A stretch of 64,000 nucleotides of DNA from Anaeromyxobacter soli (lineage in GTDB: Bacteria; Myxococcota; Myxococcia; Myxococcales; Anaeromyxobacteraceae), in assembly GCF_022808855.1 (NCBI RefSeq), contig NZ_JAKZLF010000007.1:1-64000 (forward strand), in the 5' to 3' direction. The notes beneath the pieces were generated by a model that worked only from the letters and a program-made list of their open reading frames with translations, ran no database searches and was not told where the DNA came from. Positions 36,840-46,320 of the stretch are shown here, in pieces; positions within the stretch are counted from its first letter, which is position 1; every line of letters starts with the position of its first letter. The translations under genes and the position numbers were made by a program.

Positions 36840-36918
36840 CAAGAGAAGTGCAAAGCAGCCTGTTGAAGGAGGTCCCCCCCCGCCACTTCAGCTGCGCTTT
36901 GCACTTCTTTTCTTTTTT
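36840..36918 (+). ncRNA. Candidate sigma-54-dependent small RNA (about 79 nt)
   Basis: From the predicted start at about 36840 the RNA folds as one long hairpin: a 12-bp stem (36845-36856 with 36896-36907), a small internal loop, and a 7-bp stem (36862-36868 with 36886-36892, one G-U). A 17-nt loop holds GAGG followed by eight Cs. The 3' end is TTTT-C-TTTTTT. No start codon follows the AAGGAGGT at 36866 at a usable distance. C-rich loops in regulatory RNAs often pair with Shine-Dalgarno regions. Myxococcus xanthus Pxr is, as I recall it, a precedent for a small RNA beside an NtrC-type regulator; I do not claim homology. The alternative is an attenuator in the leader of the receiver gene at 36939. 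Confidence 0.65.
36845..36918 (+). terminator. Intrinsic terminator forming the body of the small RNA
   Basis: GAAGTGCAAAGC (36845-36856) and GCTTTGCACTTC (36896-36907) are perfectly complementary, followed by T4-C-T6 (36908-36918). It is the strongest intrinsic terminator seen in the window, and on the plus strand only. Confidence 0.8.
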
Positions 36919-36938
36919 CTCCGCGGATCGCCGCCCGC

Positions 36939-37265
36939 ATGGCCTCGTTCCTCATCGTCGACGGTGACCGAAACTTCCGCGAGGCACTCGCGATCGCGCT
37001 CAGGTTGGACGGCCACGCGGCCGTCGCCGCGGACACCGCGGACGACGCCCTGGCGCGAATCGCGACGCGGCGACCCGACTGCTGCGTGGTGGACGCGCAC
37101 CTCGTCGGCTCGGACACCGTGCTCGAGGCCGCGGCCGCGGCCGGCGTGCGCACGGTCGTGACGGGCCCCCACGAGGATCTCCTCGCCCACGTCGTGCGCC
37201 GTCACCCGCGCGCGCAGCCGCTCCCGAAGCCGTTCGCCGCCGACGCGCTCGCGCGGCCCGCCTGA
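36939..37265 (+). CDS. Stand-alone receiver-domain protein (CheY-like)
   Basis: A 108-residue receiver domain without output domain. FLIVDGDRNFREALAIAL gives the acidic pocket, CCVVDAHLVG the likely phospho-Asp (about residue 52), VVTGPHEDL the conserved Thr, and PLPKPFAADAL the Lys. Only one acidic residue pair is seen at the N-terminal pocket (DGD instead of DD), so phosphorylation may be weakened. No Shine-Dalgarno precedes the ATG. It begins 20 nt after the small-RNA terminator, so its expression may depend on readthrough. It may act as a phosphate sink or partner of the nearby kinase (inference). Confidence 0.7.
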   Translation: MASFLIVDGDRNFREALAIALRLDGHAAVAADTADDALARIATRRPDCCVVDAHLVGSDTVLEAAAAAGVRTVVTGPHEDLLAHVVRRHPRAQPLPKPFAADALARPA

Positions 37266-37282
37266 AGGTTCTGACGAGGCTG

Positions 37283-37324
37283 CGCGCCCGCCGGCACCGC
37301 GTTGATCGCGGCGCGGCGGGCGCG
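37283..37324. terminator. Hairpin between convergent genes
   Basis: CGCGCCCGCCG (37283-37293) pairs perfectly with CGGCGGGCGCG (37314-37324) around a 20-nt loop, between the receiver gene and nuoN, which converge. There is no T tract on either side. A bidirectional terminator or pause structure is likely. Confidence 0.5.
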
Positions 37325-37343
37325 TGAGGAACGGCCGGAGAGC

Positions 37344-38813
37344 CTAGAGCAGGATCGCGCCGGCGGCCTGGGCGAGGCGGATCACCGGGTCGGCGACGAG
37401 CCCGAGCACCACCACCACCGCGACCGCCGCGGCCAGGGCGACCGAGGTCGCGGCGGACGAGAGCGGCTCCGCCTCGCCGGCCGCGGGCCGCATGTACATG
37501 TAGACCACGACGCGGAGGTAGTAGTAGATGCCCATCGCGCTCGTCAGCACGCCGAGGATGGCGAGGCCGTAGAGCTGCGCGCCGATGGCCGCCTGGAAGA
37601 TGTAGAGCTTCCCGATGAAGCCCGCGGTGGGCGGGATCCCCGCGAGCGACAGCAGGAACACGGCCATCGCGAACGCGAGCCCCGGGCGGCGCCGCGCCAG
37701 CCCCGCGAAGCGCTCGAGGTCCCACGCGTCGGCGGGCTCGTCGTCGAGGCGGGAGCGCCGCTCGAGCGCGCCCACCACGGTGAAGGCGCCGATCGCCGTC
37801 GCCGCGTACACGGCGAGGTAGAAGAGCAGCCCCGCGAGCGCCTTCTCGCGCACGCCCGCGACCGAGGCGGACAGCACGCCGACGAGGAGGTACCCGGCGT
37901 GCGCCACGGAGGAGTACGCGAGCATCCGCTTCACGGAGCGCTGGGGCACCGCGAGCAGGTTCCCGAAGATCATCGTCAGCACGGCGAGGCCGCTGATGAC
38001 GCCCGAGAACGCCGTCGCCTGCGCGGCGGTCCCCGCCTCCGCGGAGAGGAAGATGCGGGCGAGGAGCGCGAACGCGGCGGCCTTCACCCCGGCCGCCATG
38101 AACGCGGTCACCGGCGTGGGGGCGCCCTCGTAGACGTCGGGCGTCCAGGCGTGGAACGGCACCGCCGCGATCTTGAAGGCGATGCCGGCCGCGACGAGGC
38201 TCAGCCCGGCGAGGGAGAGCGGCGAGCCGCGGCCCTTCGCGAGCTCGCCGAACAGGGTGGAGCCGGACGCGCCGTAGAGCAGCGCCGAGCCGTAGAGGAA
38301 GAGCGCCGAGGAGATGGCCCCGAGCACGAGGTACTTGAACGCCGCCTCGGAGGGGCGCTTGCCGCGGCGGAGGTAGGCGGCGAGCGAGTACGTCGCGAGG
38401 CTCATCACCTCGATGGCGATGAACGCGACGAGGAGGTCGGTCGCCATGCCGAGCAGGGCCATGCCGGCCGTGCCGAACAGCGCGAGCCCGTAGAACTCCC
38501 CGCGCTCCGCGTTCCGGGCGCGCAGCCAGCCCGCGCCGACGAGCGCGGAGAGCGCGAGCCCGGCGCACACGACCACCGTCACGAAGGCCGAGAAGTCGTC
38601 GACCACCGCCTGGCGGTTGAACACGTAGCCGGAGTAGGGCCGGGCGATCGCCGCGGCCCCCGCGGCGACGGCGAACACGACCGTGATGGCGGCCTGGTAC
38701 CCGCGCCGCCCCGAGACGAGGAACACCTCGCTGAGGAGCACCGCGAGCGCCCCGACCGTGAGGATCGCGATCGGGAGGAGCGCCACGAAGTCGTTCGTCG
38801 GGAAGCCGTTCAT
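37344..38813 (-). CDS. nuoN: NADH-quinone oxidoreductase subunit N
   Basis: A 489-residue inner-membrane subunit of respiratory complex I with about 14 transmembrane helices and the antiporter-like core that pumps protons. Seen are the conserved Glu in [18 protein letters not shown], the lysine region [21 protein letters not shown], and [23 protein letters not shown] with Lys in AGVKAAAFA. The late [18 protein letters not shown]-like segment is complete. It is the last gene of nuoLMN, starting 1 nt after nuoM ends. Length matches the family. Confidence 0.96.
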   Translation of the reverse strand: MNGFPTNDFVALLPIAILTVGALAVLLSEVFLVSGRRGYQAAITVVFAVAAGAAAIARPYSGYVFNRQAVVDDFSAFVTVVVCAGLALSALVGAGWLRARNAERGEFYGLALFGTAGMALLGMATDLLVAFIAIEVMSLATYSLAAYLRRGKRPSEAAFKYLVLGAISSALFLYGSALLYGASGSTLFGELAKGRGSPLSLAGLSLVAAGIAFKIAAVPFHAWTPDVYEGAPTPVTAFMAAGVKAAAFALLARIFLSAEAGTAAQATAFSGVISGLAVLTMIFGNLLAVPQRSVKRMLAYSSVAHAGYLLVGVLSASVAGVREKALAGLLFYLAVYAATAIGAFTVVGALERRSRLDDEPADAWDLERFAGLARRRPGLAFAMAVFLLSLAGIPPTAGFIGKLYIFQAAIGAQLYGLAILGVLTSAMGIYYYLRVVVYMYMRPAAGEAEPLSSAATSVALAAAVAVVVVLGLVADPVIRLAQAAGAILL

Positions 38814-38814
38814 G

Positions 38815-40419
38815 TCAGTGAGCCCCGCCGGTGGGGAGGACGATGGGGAGCGTCGGGGCGGGAAGCTGGGCGCCCGCGCGGACCGCCACGGACGGCGTGA
38901 CCGTGCCGACCTGCGGGCCGATGCCGAGCCGCGCCTCCGCCTGCTGGAACCGCCCGATGAGCCGGTCGACGGCCGGCTTCGCCGGCGCGAGGAACGGGCC
39001 GGGGAGGATCCCCATCACCACGATGAGCACGAGCATCGGGACGAGGACGAAGCCCTCGCGGACGCTGAGATCGGGGAGGGCGCGGTTCGCCGGGTTCCGC
39101 ATGGCCCCGAAGAACACCCGCTCGACCAGGATGAGCATGTAGACCGCGCCGAGGATGACGCCGAGCGCGCCGAGGGTCGCGAACACCGGCGCCGAGCCGA
39201 GCCGCGAGAGCCAGGTGCCGGAGAGGATGAGGAACTCGCCGACGAAGCCGTTCGTGCCCGGCAGCCCGACCGACGACAGCATCACGATGACGAACGCCGT
39301 CGCGATCCAGGGGACCTGCTTCGCGATCCCGCCGTACTCCGCGATGAGCCGCGTGTGGCGCCGCTCGTAGAGCATGCCGACGAGGAGGAACAGCGCGCCC
39401 GTCGACACGCCGTGGTTCAGCATCTGGTAGACGGAGCCGGTGAGCCCCTCGGCCGAGAGCGCCACGAGGCCGAGCATCACGAAGCCGAGGTGCGAGACCG
39501 AGGAGTAGGCGACGAGCCGCTTCATGTCGGTCTGCACGAGCGACATGAGCGCGCCGTAGAGGATGCCGATCACCGCGAGCACGGCGATGACGTTCCGGTA
39601 CTGCAGCGCCGCCTCCGGGAAGAGCGGCAGCGCGTACCGGAAGAAGCCGAAGGTGCCCATCTTGAGGAGCACGCCGGCGAGGATGACTGAGCCGGCGGTC
39701 GGGGCCTCGGTGTGCGCGTCGGGCAGCCAGGTGTGGAGCGGGAACATCGGCACCTTCACCGCGAACGCGACGGCGAACGCGAGGAAGAGCCAGCGGGCGT
39801 GGTCGGGCGTCACCTGCAGCGCCTGCCGCGCCTGGACGTAGTCGAAGGTCCCGCCGTCGTGGAAGTAGATGTAGATGATGGCGAGCAGCATGAGGACGCT
39901 CGCCGTGAACGTGTAGATGAAGAACTTCACCGTCGCGTACAGGCGGTTCTGCGAGCCCCAGATGCCGATGAGCAGGTACATCGGCACGAGGATGAGCTCC
40001 CAGAACACGTAGAAGAGCACGAGGTCGAGCGCGGCGAAGGTCCCGATCATCGCCGTCTCGAGCACGAGCAGCGCGATCATGAACTCCTTCACGCGCTCCT
40101 CGACCGCCCGCCACGCGGACAGGATCACGATGGGCGTGAGCGCCGTCGTGAGCATCACGAGCAGGAGCGCGACGCCGTCGAGGCCGACGTGGTAGCCGAT
40201 GCCGAGCGACTGGATCCACGGCAGGCGCTGCTCGAACTGGAACTCGGGCGCGCTCGCGGAGGCGTCGAAGCCGAACCAGAGCCCGAGCGACAGCACGAAG
40301 GTGAGGAGCGAGAAGCCGAGCGTGAGCGCGCGGTGCTGCCCGGGCTCGTCGCGCGGGACGAGCACGAGCGCGAGCGCGCCGGCGAGCGGGAGGAAGGTGA
40401 CGAGGGTGAGGAGGTTCAC
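38815..40419 (-). CDS. nuoM: NADH-quinone oxidoreductase subunit M
   Basis: A 534-residue proton-pumping membrane subunit of complex I. The essential Glu lies in [19 protein letters not shown]. The pumping Lys lies in [31 protein letters not shown] with downstream [27 protein letters not shown] is also diagnostic. The start is GTG 40419, four bases after the nuoL stop, with a GGGAGGGC stretch upstream inside nuoL. It is the middle gene of the nuoLMN unit. Confidence 0.96.
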   Translation of the reverse strand: MNLLTLVTFLPLAGALALVLVPRDEPGQHRALTLGFSLLTFVLSLGLWFGFDASASAPEFQFEQRLPWIQSLGIGYHVGLDGVALLLVMLTTALTPIVILSAWRAVEERVKEFMIALLVLETAMIGTFAALDLVLFYVFWELILVPMYLLIGIWGSQNRLYATVKFFIYTFTASVLMLLAIIYIYFHDGGTFDYVQARQALQVTPDHARWLFLAFAVAFAVKVPMFPLHTWLPDAHTEAPTAGSVILAGVLLKMGTFGFFRYALPLFPEAALQYRNVIAVLAVIGILYGALMSLVQTDMKRLVAYSSVSHLGFVMLGLVALSAEGLTGSVYQMLNHGVSTGALFLLVGMLYERRHTRLIAEYGGIAKQVPWIATAFVIVMLSSVGLPGTNGFVGEFLILSGTWLSRLGSAPVFATLGALGVILGAVYMLILVERVFFGAMRNPANRALPDLSVREGFVLVPMLVLIVVMGILPGPFLAPAKPAVDRLIGRFQQAEARLGIGPQVGTVTPSVAVRAGAQLPAPTLPIVLPTGGAH

Positions 40420-40422
40420 GGT

Positions 40423-42453
<2,031 letters not shown>

Positions 42454-42466
42454 AGGAGTGCGCGAA

Positions 42467-42506
42467 GGATTACCCGCTCACGCGTGGTTAGACAAGGCTC
42501 TTGTCA
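42467..42506. promoter_or_regulatory. Overlapping divergent promoters of nuoL and selA with inverted repeat
   Basis: On the minus strand TTGTCT (42495-42490), 17 bp, TAATCC (42472-42467) forms a good nuoL promoter. On the plus strand TTGTCA (42501-42506) could be a -35 for selA, with TAGCAT at 42522-42527. Both -35 boxes are arms of one inverted repeat, GACAAG-GCT-CTTGTC (42491-42505), so one regulator could control both directions. Confidence 0.5.
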
Positions 42507-42533
42507 GCGGAAAACCTCCGCTAGCATGCGGAC

Positions 42534-43982
42534 ATGAAAGCTCCAAATTCGCCCCCGGCCCCCCCTTCCGAGGCTCGAAACTTGCCGCGTGCCGACCGGC
42601 TGCTCGAAGCGGCCGAGAAGGCGGGGCTGGTGCGGCGGCTCGGGCACGGGGTGGTGATGGAGGCGGTGCGAGGGGAGCTGGAGCGGATCCGGCGCGAGAT
42701 CCTGGGCGGCGCCACCTGCCCGCCGCCCGAGGCGATCGAGCGCGACCTCCTCGATCGGCTCGAGGCGGCGTCGAAGGGCTCCTTGCGGCCGGTGATCAAC
42801 GCCACCGGCGTGGTGATCCACACGAACCTCGGCCGCGCGCCGCTCTCCGAGGACACCATCGACGCGATGCGTCGTGCCGCCGCAGGCTACACGAACCTCG
42901 AGTACGACCTCGAGGCGGGCGAGCGCGGCGATCGCTACGGGCACGCCGAGGCGCCGCTCTGCCGGCTCACCGGCGCCGAGGCGGCGGTGGTGGTGAACAA
43001 CAACGCGTCGGCGGTGATGCTCGCGCTCGCCGCGCTCATGCCGGCCCGGCCGTCGGGCGACGCGCCGGCGGACGGGGCGCCCGAGGTGGTGGTCTCGCGC
43101 GGCCAGCTCGTGGAGATCGGCGGCGGGTTCCGCATCCCCGACGTGCTGCGCCGCTCGGGCGCGACGCTCGCCGAGGTCGGCACGACGAACCGCACCTACC
43201 GGCGCGACTACGAGGACGCGATCGGGCCGCGCACGCGCATCCTCATGTCGGTGCACCGCTCCAACTTCCGCGTGCAGGGGTTCGTGCACGACGCGTCGCT
43301 CGAAGAGCTCGTCTCGCTCGGGCGCGAGCGCGACCTGTGGGTGGTGGACGATCTCGGCTCGGGCACCCTCCTCGAGACCGCGCCGCACGGCCTCGGGCTC
43401 GAGCCGACGGTGCAGGAGCGCGTGCGCGCCGGCGCCGACCTCGTCTGCTTCTCCGGCGACAAGCTGCTCGGCGGCCCGCAGGCGGGCGTCCTCGTGGGCC
43501 GCCGGGAGGCGATCCGGCGCGTGAAGCGCCACCCGCTCATGCGCGCGCTGCGCGTCGACAAGGTCACCCTGGCCGGCCTCGGCGCGACGCTCGCCCACTA
43601 CGAGCGCGGCGAGGCGCGCGAGAAGGTCCCCGTCTGGCGCGCGATCGCGGCGGCGCCCGAGGCGATCCGGGAGCGGGCGGAGCGGTGGCGAGCGGCGCTC
43701 GGCGCGGCGGGCGGGGGGGCCTCGGTGGTGCCCAGCCGCTCGGCGGTGGGCGGCGGCTCCCTGCCCGAGGTCACCCTGCCGACCTTCGTGCTCGCCCTCC
43801 CCGCCGGCGATCCCCATGCGCTGCTCGCGCGGCTCCGCCGCCGGGATCCCCCCGTCGTCGCACGGATCGAGGAGGATCGGGTGGTGCTCGATCCGCGTAC
43901 GGTGCTGCCCGGCGAGGACGAGCCGCTCGTTCGCTGCGTGAAGGAGGCGCTCGCAGGCGCAGCCCCCGTCTCTACGGGTTGA
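42534..43982 (+). CDS. selA: L-seryl-tRNA(Sec) selenium transferase SelA
   Basis: A 482-residue pyridoxal-phosphate enzyme that converts Ser-tRNA(Sec) to Sec-tRNA(Sec) with selenophosphate. Diagnostic parts are INATGVVIHTNLGRAPLS, YTNLEYDLEAGERGDRYGH, VVNNNASAVMLALAAL, SHRSNF-like MSVHRSNFRVQGF and the PLP-lysine segment CFSGDKLLGGPQAGVLVGR. Slightly longer than E. coli SelA (463). The start ATG lies close to the predicted transcription start. Its end overlaps that of the convergent response-regulator gene by 11 nt. With SelB at 28667 it shows the organism makes selenoproteins. Confidence 0.96.
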   Translation: MKAPNSPPAPPSEARNLPRADRLLEAAEKAGLVRRLGHGVVMEAVRGELERIRREILGGATCPPPEAIERDLLDRLEAASKGSLRPVINATGVVIHTNLGRAPLSEDTIDAMRRAAAGYTNLEYDLEAGERGDRYGHAEAPLCRLTGAEAAVVVNNNASAVMLALAALMPARPSGDAPADGAPEVVVSRGQLVEIGGGFRIPDVLRRSGATLAEVGTTNRTYRRDYEDAIGPRTRILMSVHRSNFRVQGFVHDASLEELVSLGRERDLWVVDDLGSGTLLETAPHGLGLEPTVQERVRAGADLVCFSGDKLLGGPQAGVLVGRREAIRRVKRHPLMRALRVDKVTLAGLGATLAHYERGEAREKVPVWRAIAAAPEAIRERAERWRAALGAAGGGASVVPSRSAVGGGSLPEVTLPTFVLALPAGDPHALLARLRRRDPPVVARIEEDRVVLDPRTVLPGEDEPLVRCVKEALAGAAPVSTG

Positions 43983-44664
43983 ATCTGTATCCGACCCCGC
44001 GCACCGTCTCGAGATGCCGGGGGTGCTCGGCGTCGTCGCCGATGTGGGCGCGCAGCCGGGCGATGAAGTTGTCCACCGTCCGCGCCGTGCCGAAGTAGCG
44101 CGAGCCCCACACCGCCTCCATGAGCTGCTCGCGGCTGAACACGCGGTCGGGGTGCAGGACGAAGAAGGCGAGGAGGTCGTACTCGCGGCTCGTGAGCTCG
44201 AGCGCGTTCCCGGCCACCGTCGCGCGGCGCGCGTCGAGGTCGAGCTCGATCTGGCCCACCTTCCGCACGGCGCGGTTCGGGCCGGTCTCCCCGCGCGCGC
44301 GCCGCCGGCGCAGGAGCGCGTCGATCCGCGCGAGCAGCTCCTTCAGCCCGAACGGCTTCACCAGGTAGTCGTCCGCGCCGAGCTGGAGGCCGGCGACCTT
44401 GTCGCCCTCCTGCCCCTTCGCGGAGAGGATGAGGACGGGCAGCTCGGGGTCGTCCTTGCGGATCTCGCGCACCACCTCGAGCCCGCCGAGCCGCGGCAGC
44501 ATCACGTCGACGAGGACGAGGTCGGGCTTCTCGGTCTTGGCGAGCCGGAGCCCCGTCTCGCCGTCGCTCGCCGAGCGCACGGTGTAGCCCTCCATCCCGA
44601 GGTTCAGCTGGAGCCCGCGGAGGATGGAGGGATCGTCCTCGATGACCACGATCTTCTCGCCCAC
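43972..44664 (-). CDS. OmpR/PhoB-family response regulator
   Basis: A 230-residue regulator. The receiver domain has the acidic pair IEDD, the phospho-Asp in LVLVDVMLPRLGG (about 52-54), and KPFGLKELLARI. The winged-helix output (about 135-228) has ELTSREYDLLAFFVLHPDRVFSREQLMEAVWG and a RTVDNFIARLRAHIGD recognition helix. It is 11 nt downstream of the sensor kinase gene and its partner. Target genes cannot be read from sequence; the decaheme cytochrome gene lies on the far side of the kinase. Confidence 0.94.
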   Translation of the reverse strand: MGEKIVVIEDDPSILRGLQLNLGMEGYTVRSASDGETGLRLAKTEKPDLVLVDVMLPRLGGLEVVREIRKDDPELPVLILSAKGQEGDKVAGLQLGADDYLVKPFGLKELLARIDALLRRRRARGETGPNRAVRKVGQIELDLDARRATVAGNALELTSREYDLLAFFVLHPDRVFSREQLMEAVWGSRYFGTARTVDNFIARLRAHIGDDAEHPRHLETVRGVGYRFNP

Positions 44665-44675
44665 GTCTTCCCTCC

Positions 44676-45611
44676 CTACGCCGGCCGCGCCGCGCGCGCG
44701 CCTTGCGGCGCCTCGGCGACCGCGCCGAGGGCGGGCAGCGAGATCGTGAACGTCGCCCCGTGGCCCACCTGGCTCGACACCGACACCTTCCCGCCGTGGC
44801 CCACCGCGATGTGCTTCACCATCGCGAGCCCGAGCCCGGTCCCCTCGATCGTGCGCGAGAGCGGATCGCGCGCCCGGTAGAACTTCTTGAAGATGCGCTT
44901 GTGCTCGCGCTCGGGGATGCCGGGGCCGTTGTCGGTGACGCTGATCTGCACGGTCGGGCCGCTCGCCACGGCGCGCACCGTGATGCGCTTCTCGGGGCCG
45001 GTGTACTTGTGGGCGTTCTGCAAGAGGTCGAGGATCGCCTCCGAGAGCGCCTTCCGGTCGGCCATGACCGGCGGCAGGTTCGGCGCGACGTCGCGCTCCA
45101 CCTCGGCGGGGTGCTGCAGGAGCATGGCCTCGAACGCCTGGAGCGCCGAGTCCACGATGGGCCCCACCGGCTCGCGGGAGAGCTGGTAGGTGCGGCGGCC
45201 GGACTCCATGCGCGCCCAGTCGAGGAGCCGGTTGATGAGCCCGGACAGGCGGGCGGTCTCGTCGGAGATGATCTCGAGCGCCTCGCGCTGGCGCGCCTCG
45301 TCGGGGATGCGGCCGAGCTGGAGCGTCTCGACGAACATCCGGATGGAGGTGAGCGGCGTCCGGAGATCGTGGGAGACCTTGTTCACGAAGTCCGTCTGGA
45401 GCTTCGCGAGCCGGGCCTCGCGGAAGATCACCGCGAGCGTGGCGGCCGACCCGAAGATGGTGGTCGCCACGAGCGCGACGATGAGCCAGCCGAAGACGTA
45501 GTCCCGCGGCAGGGTGCCGTAGACCAGGATGAGGATGCCCACCGTCAGCATCAGCGCCGCGGGGACGAAGACGAAGCCGATGACGAGCGGCAGGACGCGG
45601 CGGAGCTTCAC
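44676..45611 (-). CDS. Membrane sensor histidine kinase
   Basis: A 311-residue kinase with two transmembrane helices at about 8-30 and 41-62 and almost no periplasmic loop (GTLPRDYVFG), so it probably senses the membrane or an inner-membrane partner. The H-box FVNKVSHDLRTPLTSIRMFVETL starts near residue 77. The ATPase domain has LLQNAHKYTGPEK, DNGPGIPEREHKRIFKKFYR and GTGLGLAMVKHIAVGHGG. The GTG at 45611 is the start. It is the first gene of the pair with the OmpR/PhoB regulator. Confidence 0.93.
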   Translation of the reverse strand: MKLRRVLPLVIGFVFVPAALMLTVGILILVYGTLPRDYVFGWLIVALVATTIFGSAATLAVIFREARLAKLQTDFVNKVSHDLRTPLTSIRMFVETLQLGRIPDEARQREALEIISDETARLSGLINRLLDWARMESGRRTYQLSREPVGPIVDSALQAFEAMLLQHPAEVERDVAPNLPPVMADRKALSEAILDLLQNAHKYTGPEKRITVRAVASGPTVQISVTDNGPGIPEREHKRIFKKFYRARDPLSRTIEGTGLGLAMVKHIAVGHGGKVSVSSQVGHGATFTISLPALGAVAEAPQGARAARPA

Positions 45612-46320
45612 GGGGCGCCTCGCGGGGGGTCGGATCTCATCTATAGCCCAGGCGCGCCCGGCGCGCCGCGGGTGCTTCCGGGTACGGCCGCGGCCCGCGT
45701 GCGCGGGCCTGCGGGGGGACGCCGTGTCGTGAAGACGACAGGATCGTCCTCGACCCTGGAACGCGGCGAGCCAGCCTTCACGTTTCGTGCGCGCTACGTG
45801 GCGAGGACTCGCTGTCGCAGGGGCACGCTCTCGACCCGGGGTGTCGCCTCACCCGGCCGCGTTAACGATTAGCAAGAGTGAAGCTCAACGGAGCGCAGTC
45901 ACTACGCTTCTGCCGGTGAACGTCGCCACCGAACCGATCCGAACGCGCGGCGCGCAAATTGCGCGCTTCACGTTTCCCGAGCGTCACACGGGAGGTCCTG
46001 CTTCGCGCGTCCGCGCGCAAACCTCCCGTCTCGCCGGAGCCTTATCCGCGAGATCCCGGCTCCGTGCGACGGGCATTGCGCTTCGAATAATTTGCGCCGA
46101 AACCAATCCGCTCATTTTGGCTCGCGGCACGCATTCGGGGGTCGGAATGTTGACGCAGGGGGATGCTCGTCGTTCATTCGCGATGTCAGGCAGTTAGCAA
46201 TTGCTTGAACCACCAATTGCTCGAGATCAACCGTCCGCTGGGGACGTGCGGCGCTCCGAGGTCGGTGGCGCCGCTGGAAAGGCTGCGCGCTCGCGCGAGC
46301 CACTTGGAGGGTTTCACCAC
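45612..46320. other. 709-bp intergenic region before the decaheme cytochrome gene
   Basis: No gene is seen in this divergent gap, which is less GC-rich than its surroundings. It contains a 17-bp palindrome GCGCGCAA-A-TTGCGCGC (45950-45966) and a long hairpin with 9-bp arms ACGGGAGGT / ACCTCCCGT (45986-45994, 46019-46027). A candidate promoter for the cytochrome is TTGACG (46150-46155), 17 bp, TTCATT (46173-46178). An AGCAATTGCT palindrome (46196-46205) is followed by a repeat of CAATTGCT. GGAGG at 46306 precedes the cytochrome start by 10 nt. Confidence 0.5.

Noticed and set aside
36866-36873. AAGGAGGT as a ribosome-binding site for a short peptide
   Set aside because: No ATG, GTG or TTG lies at a suitable distance, and the segment is part of the stem and loop of the hairpin.
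46117-46136. Sigma-54 promoter upstream of the decaheme cytochrome (TTGG...CGCA)
   Set aside because: GG and GC are 10 nt apart, but the flanking bases match poorly (no TGGCAC or TTGC). The sigma-70-like TTGACG-N17-TTCATT nearer the gene is at least as good.
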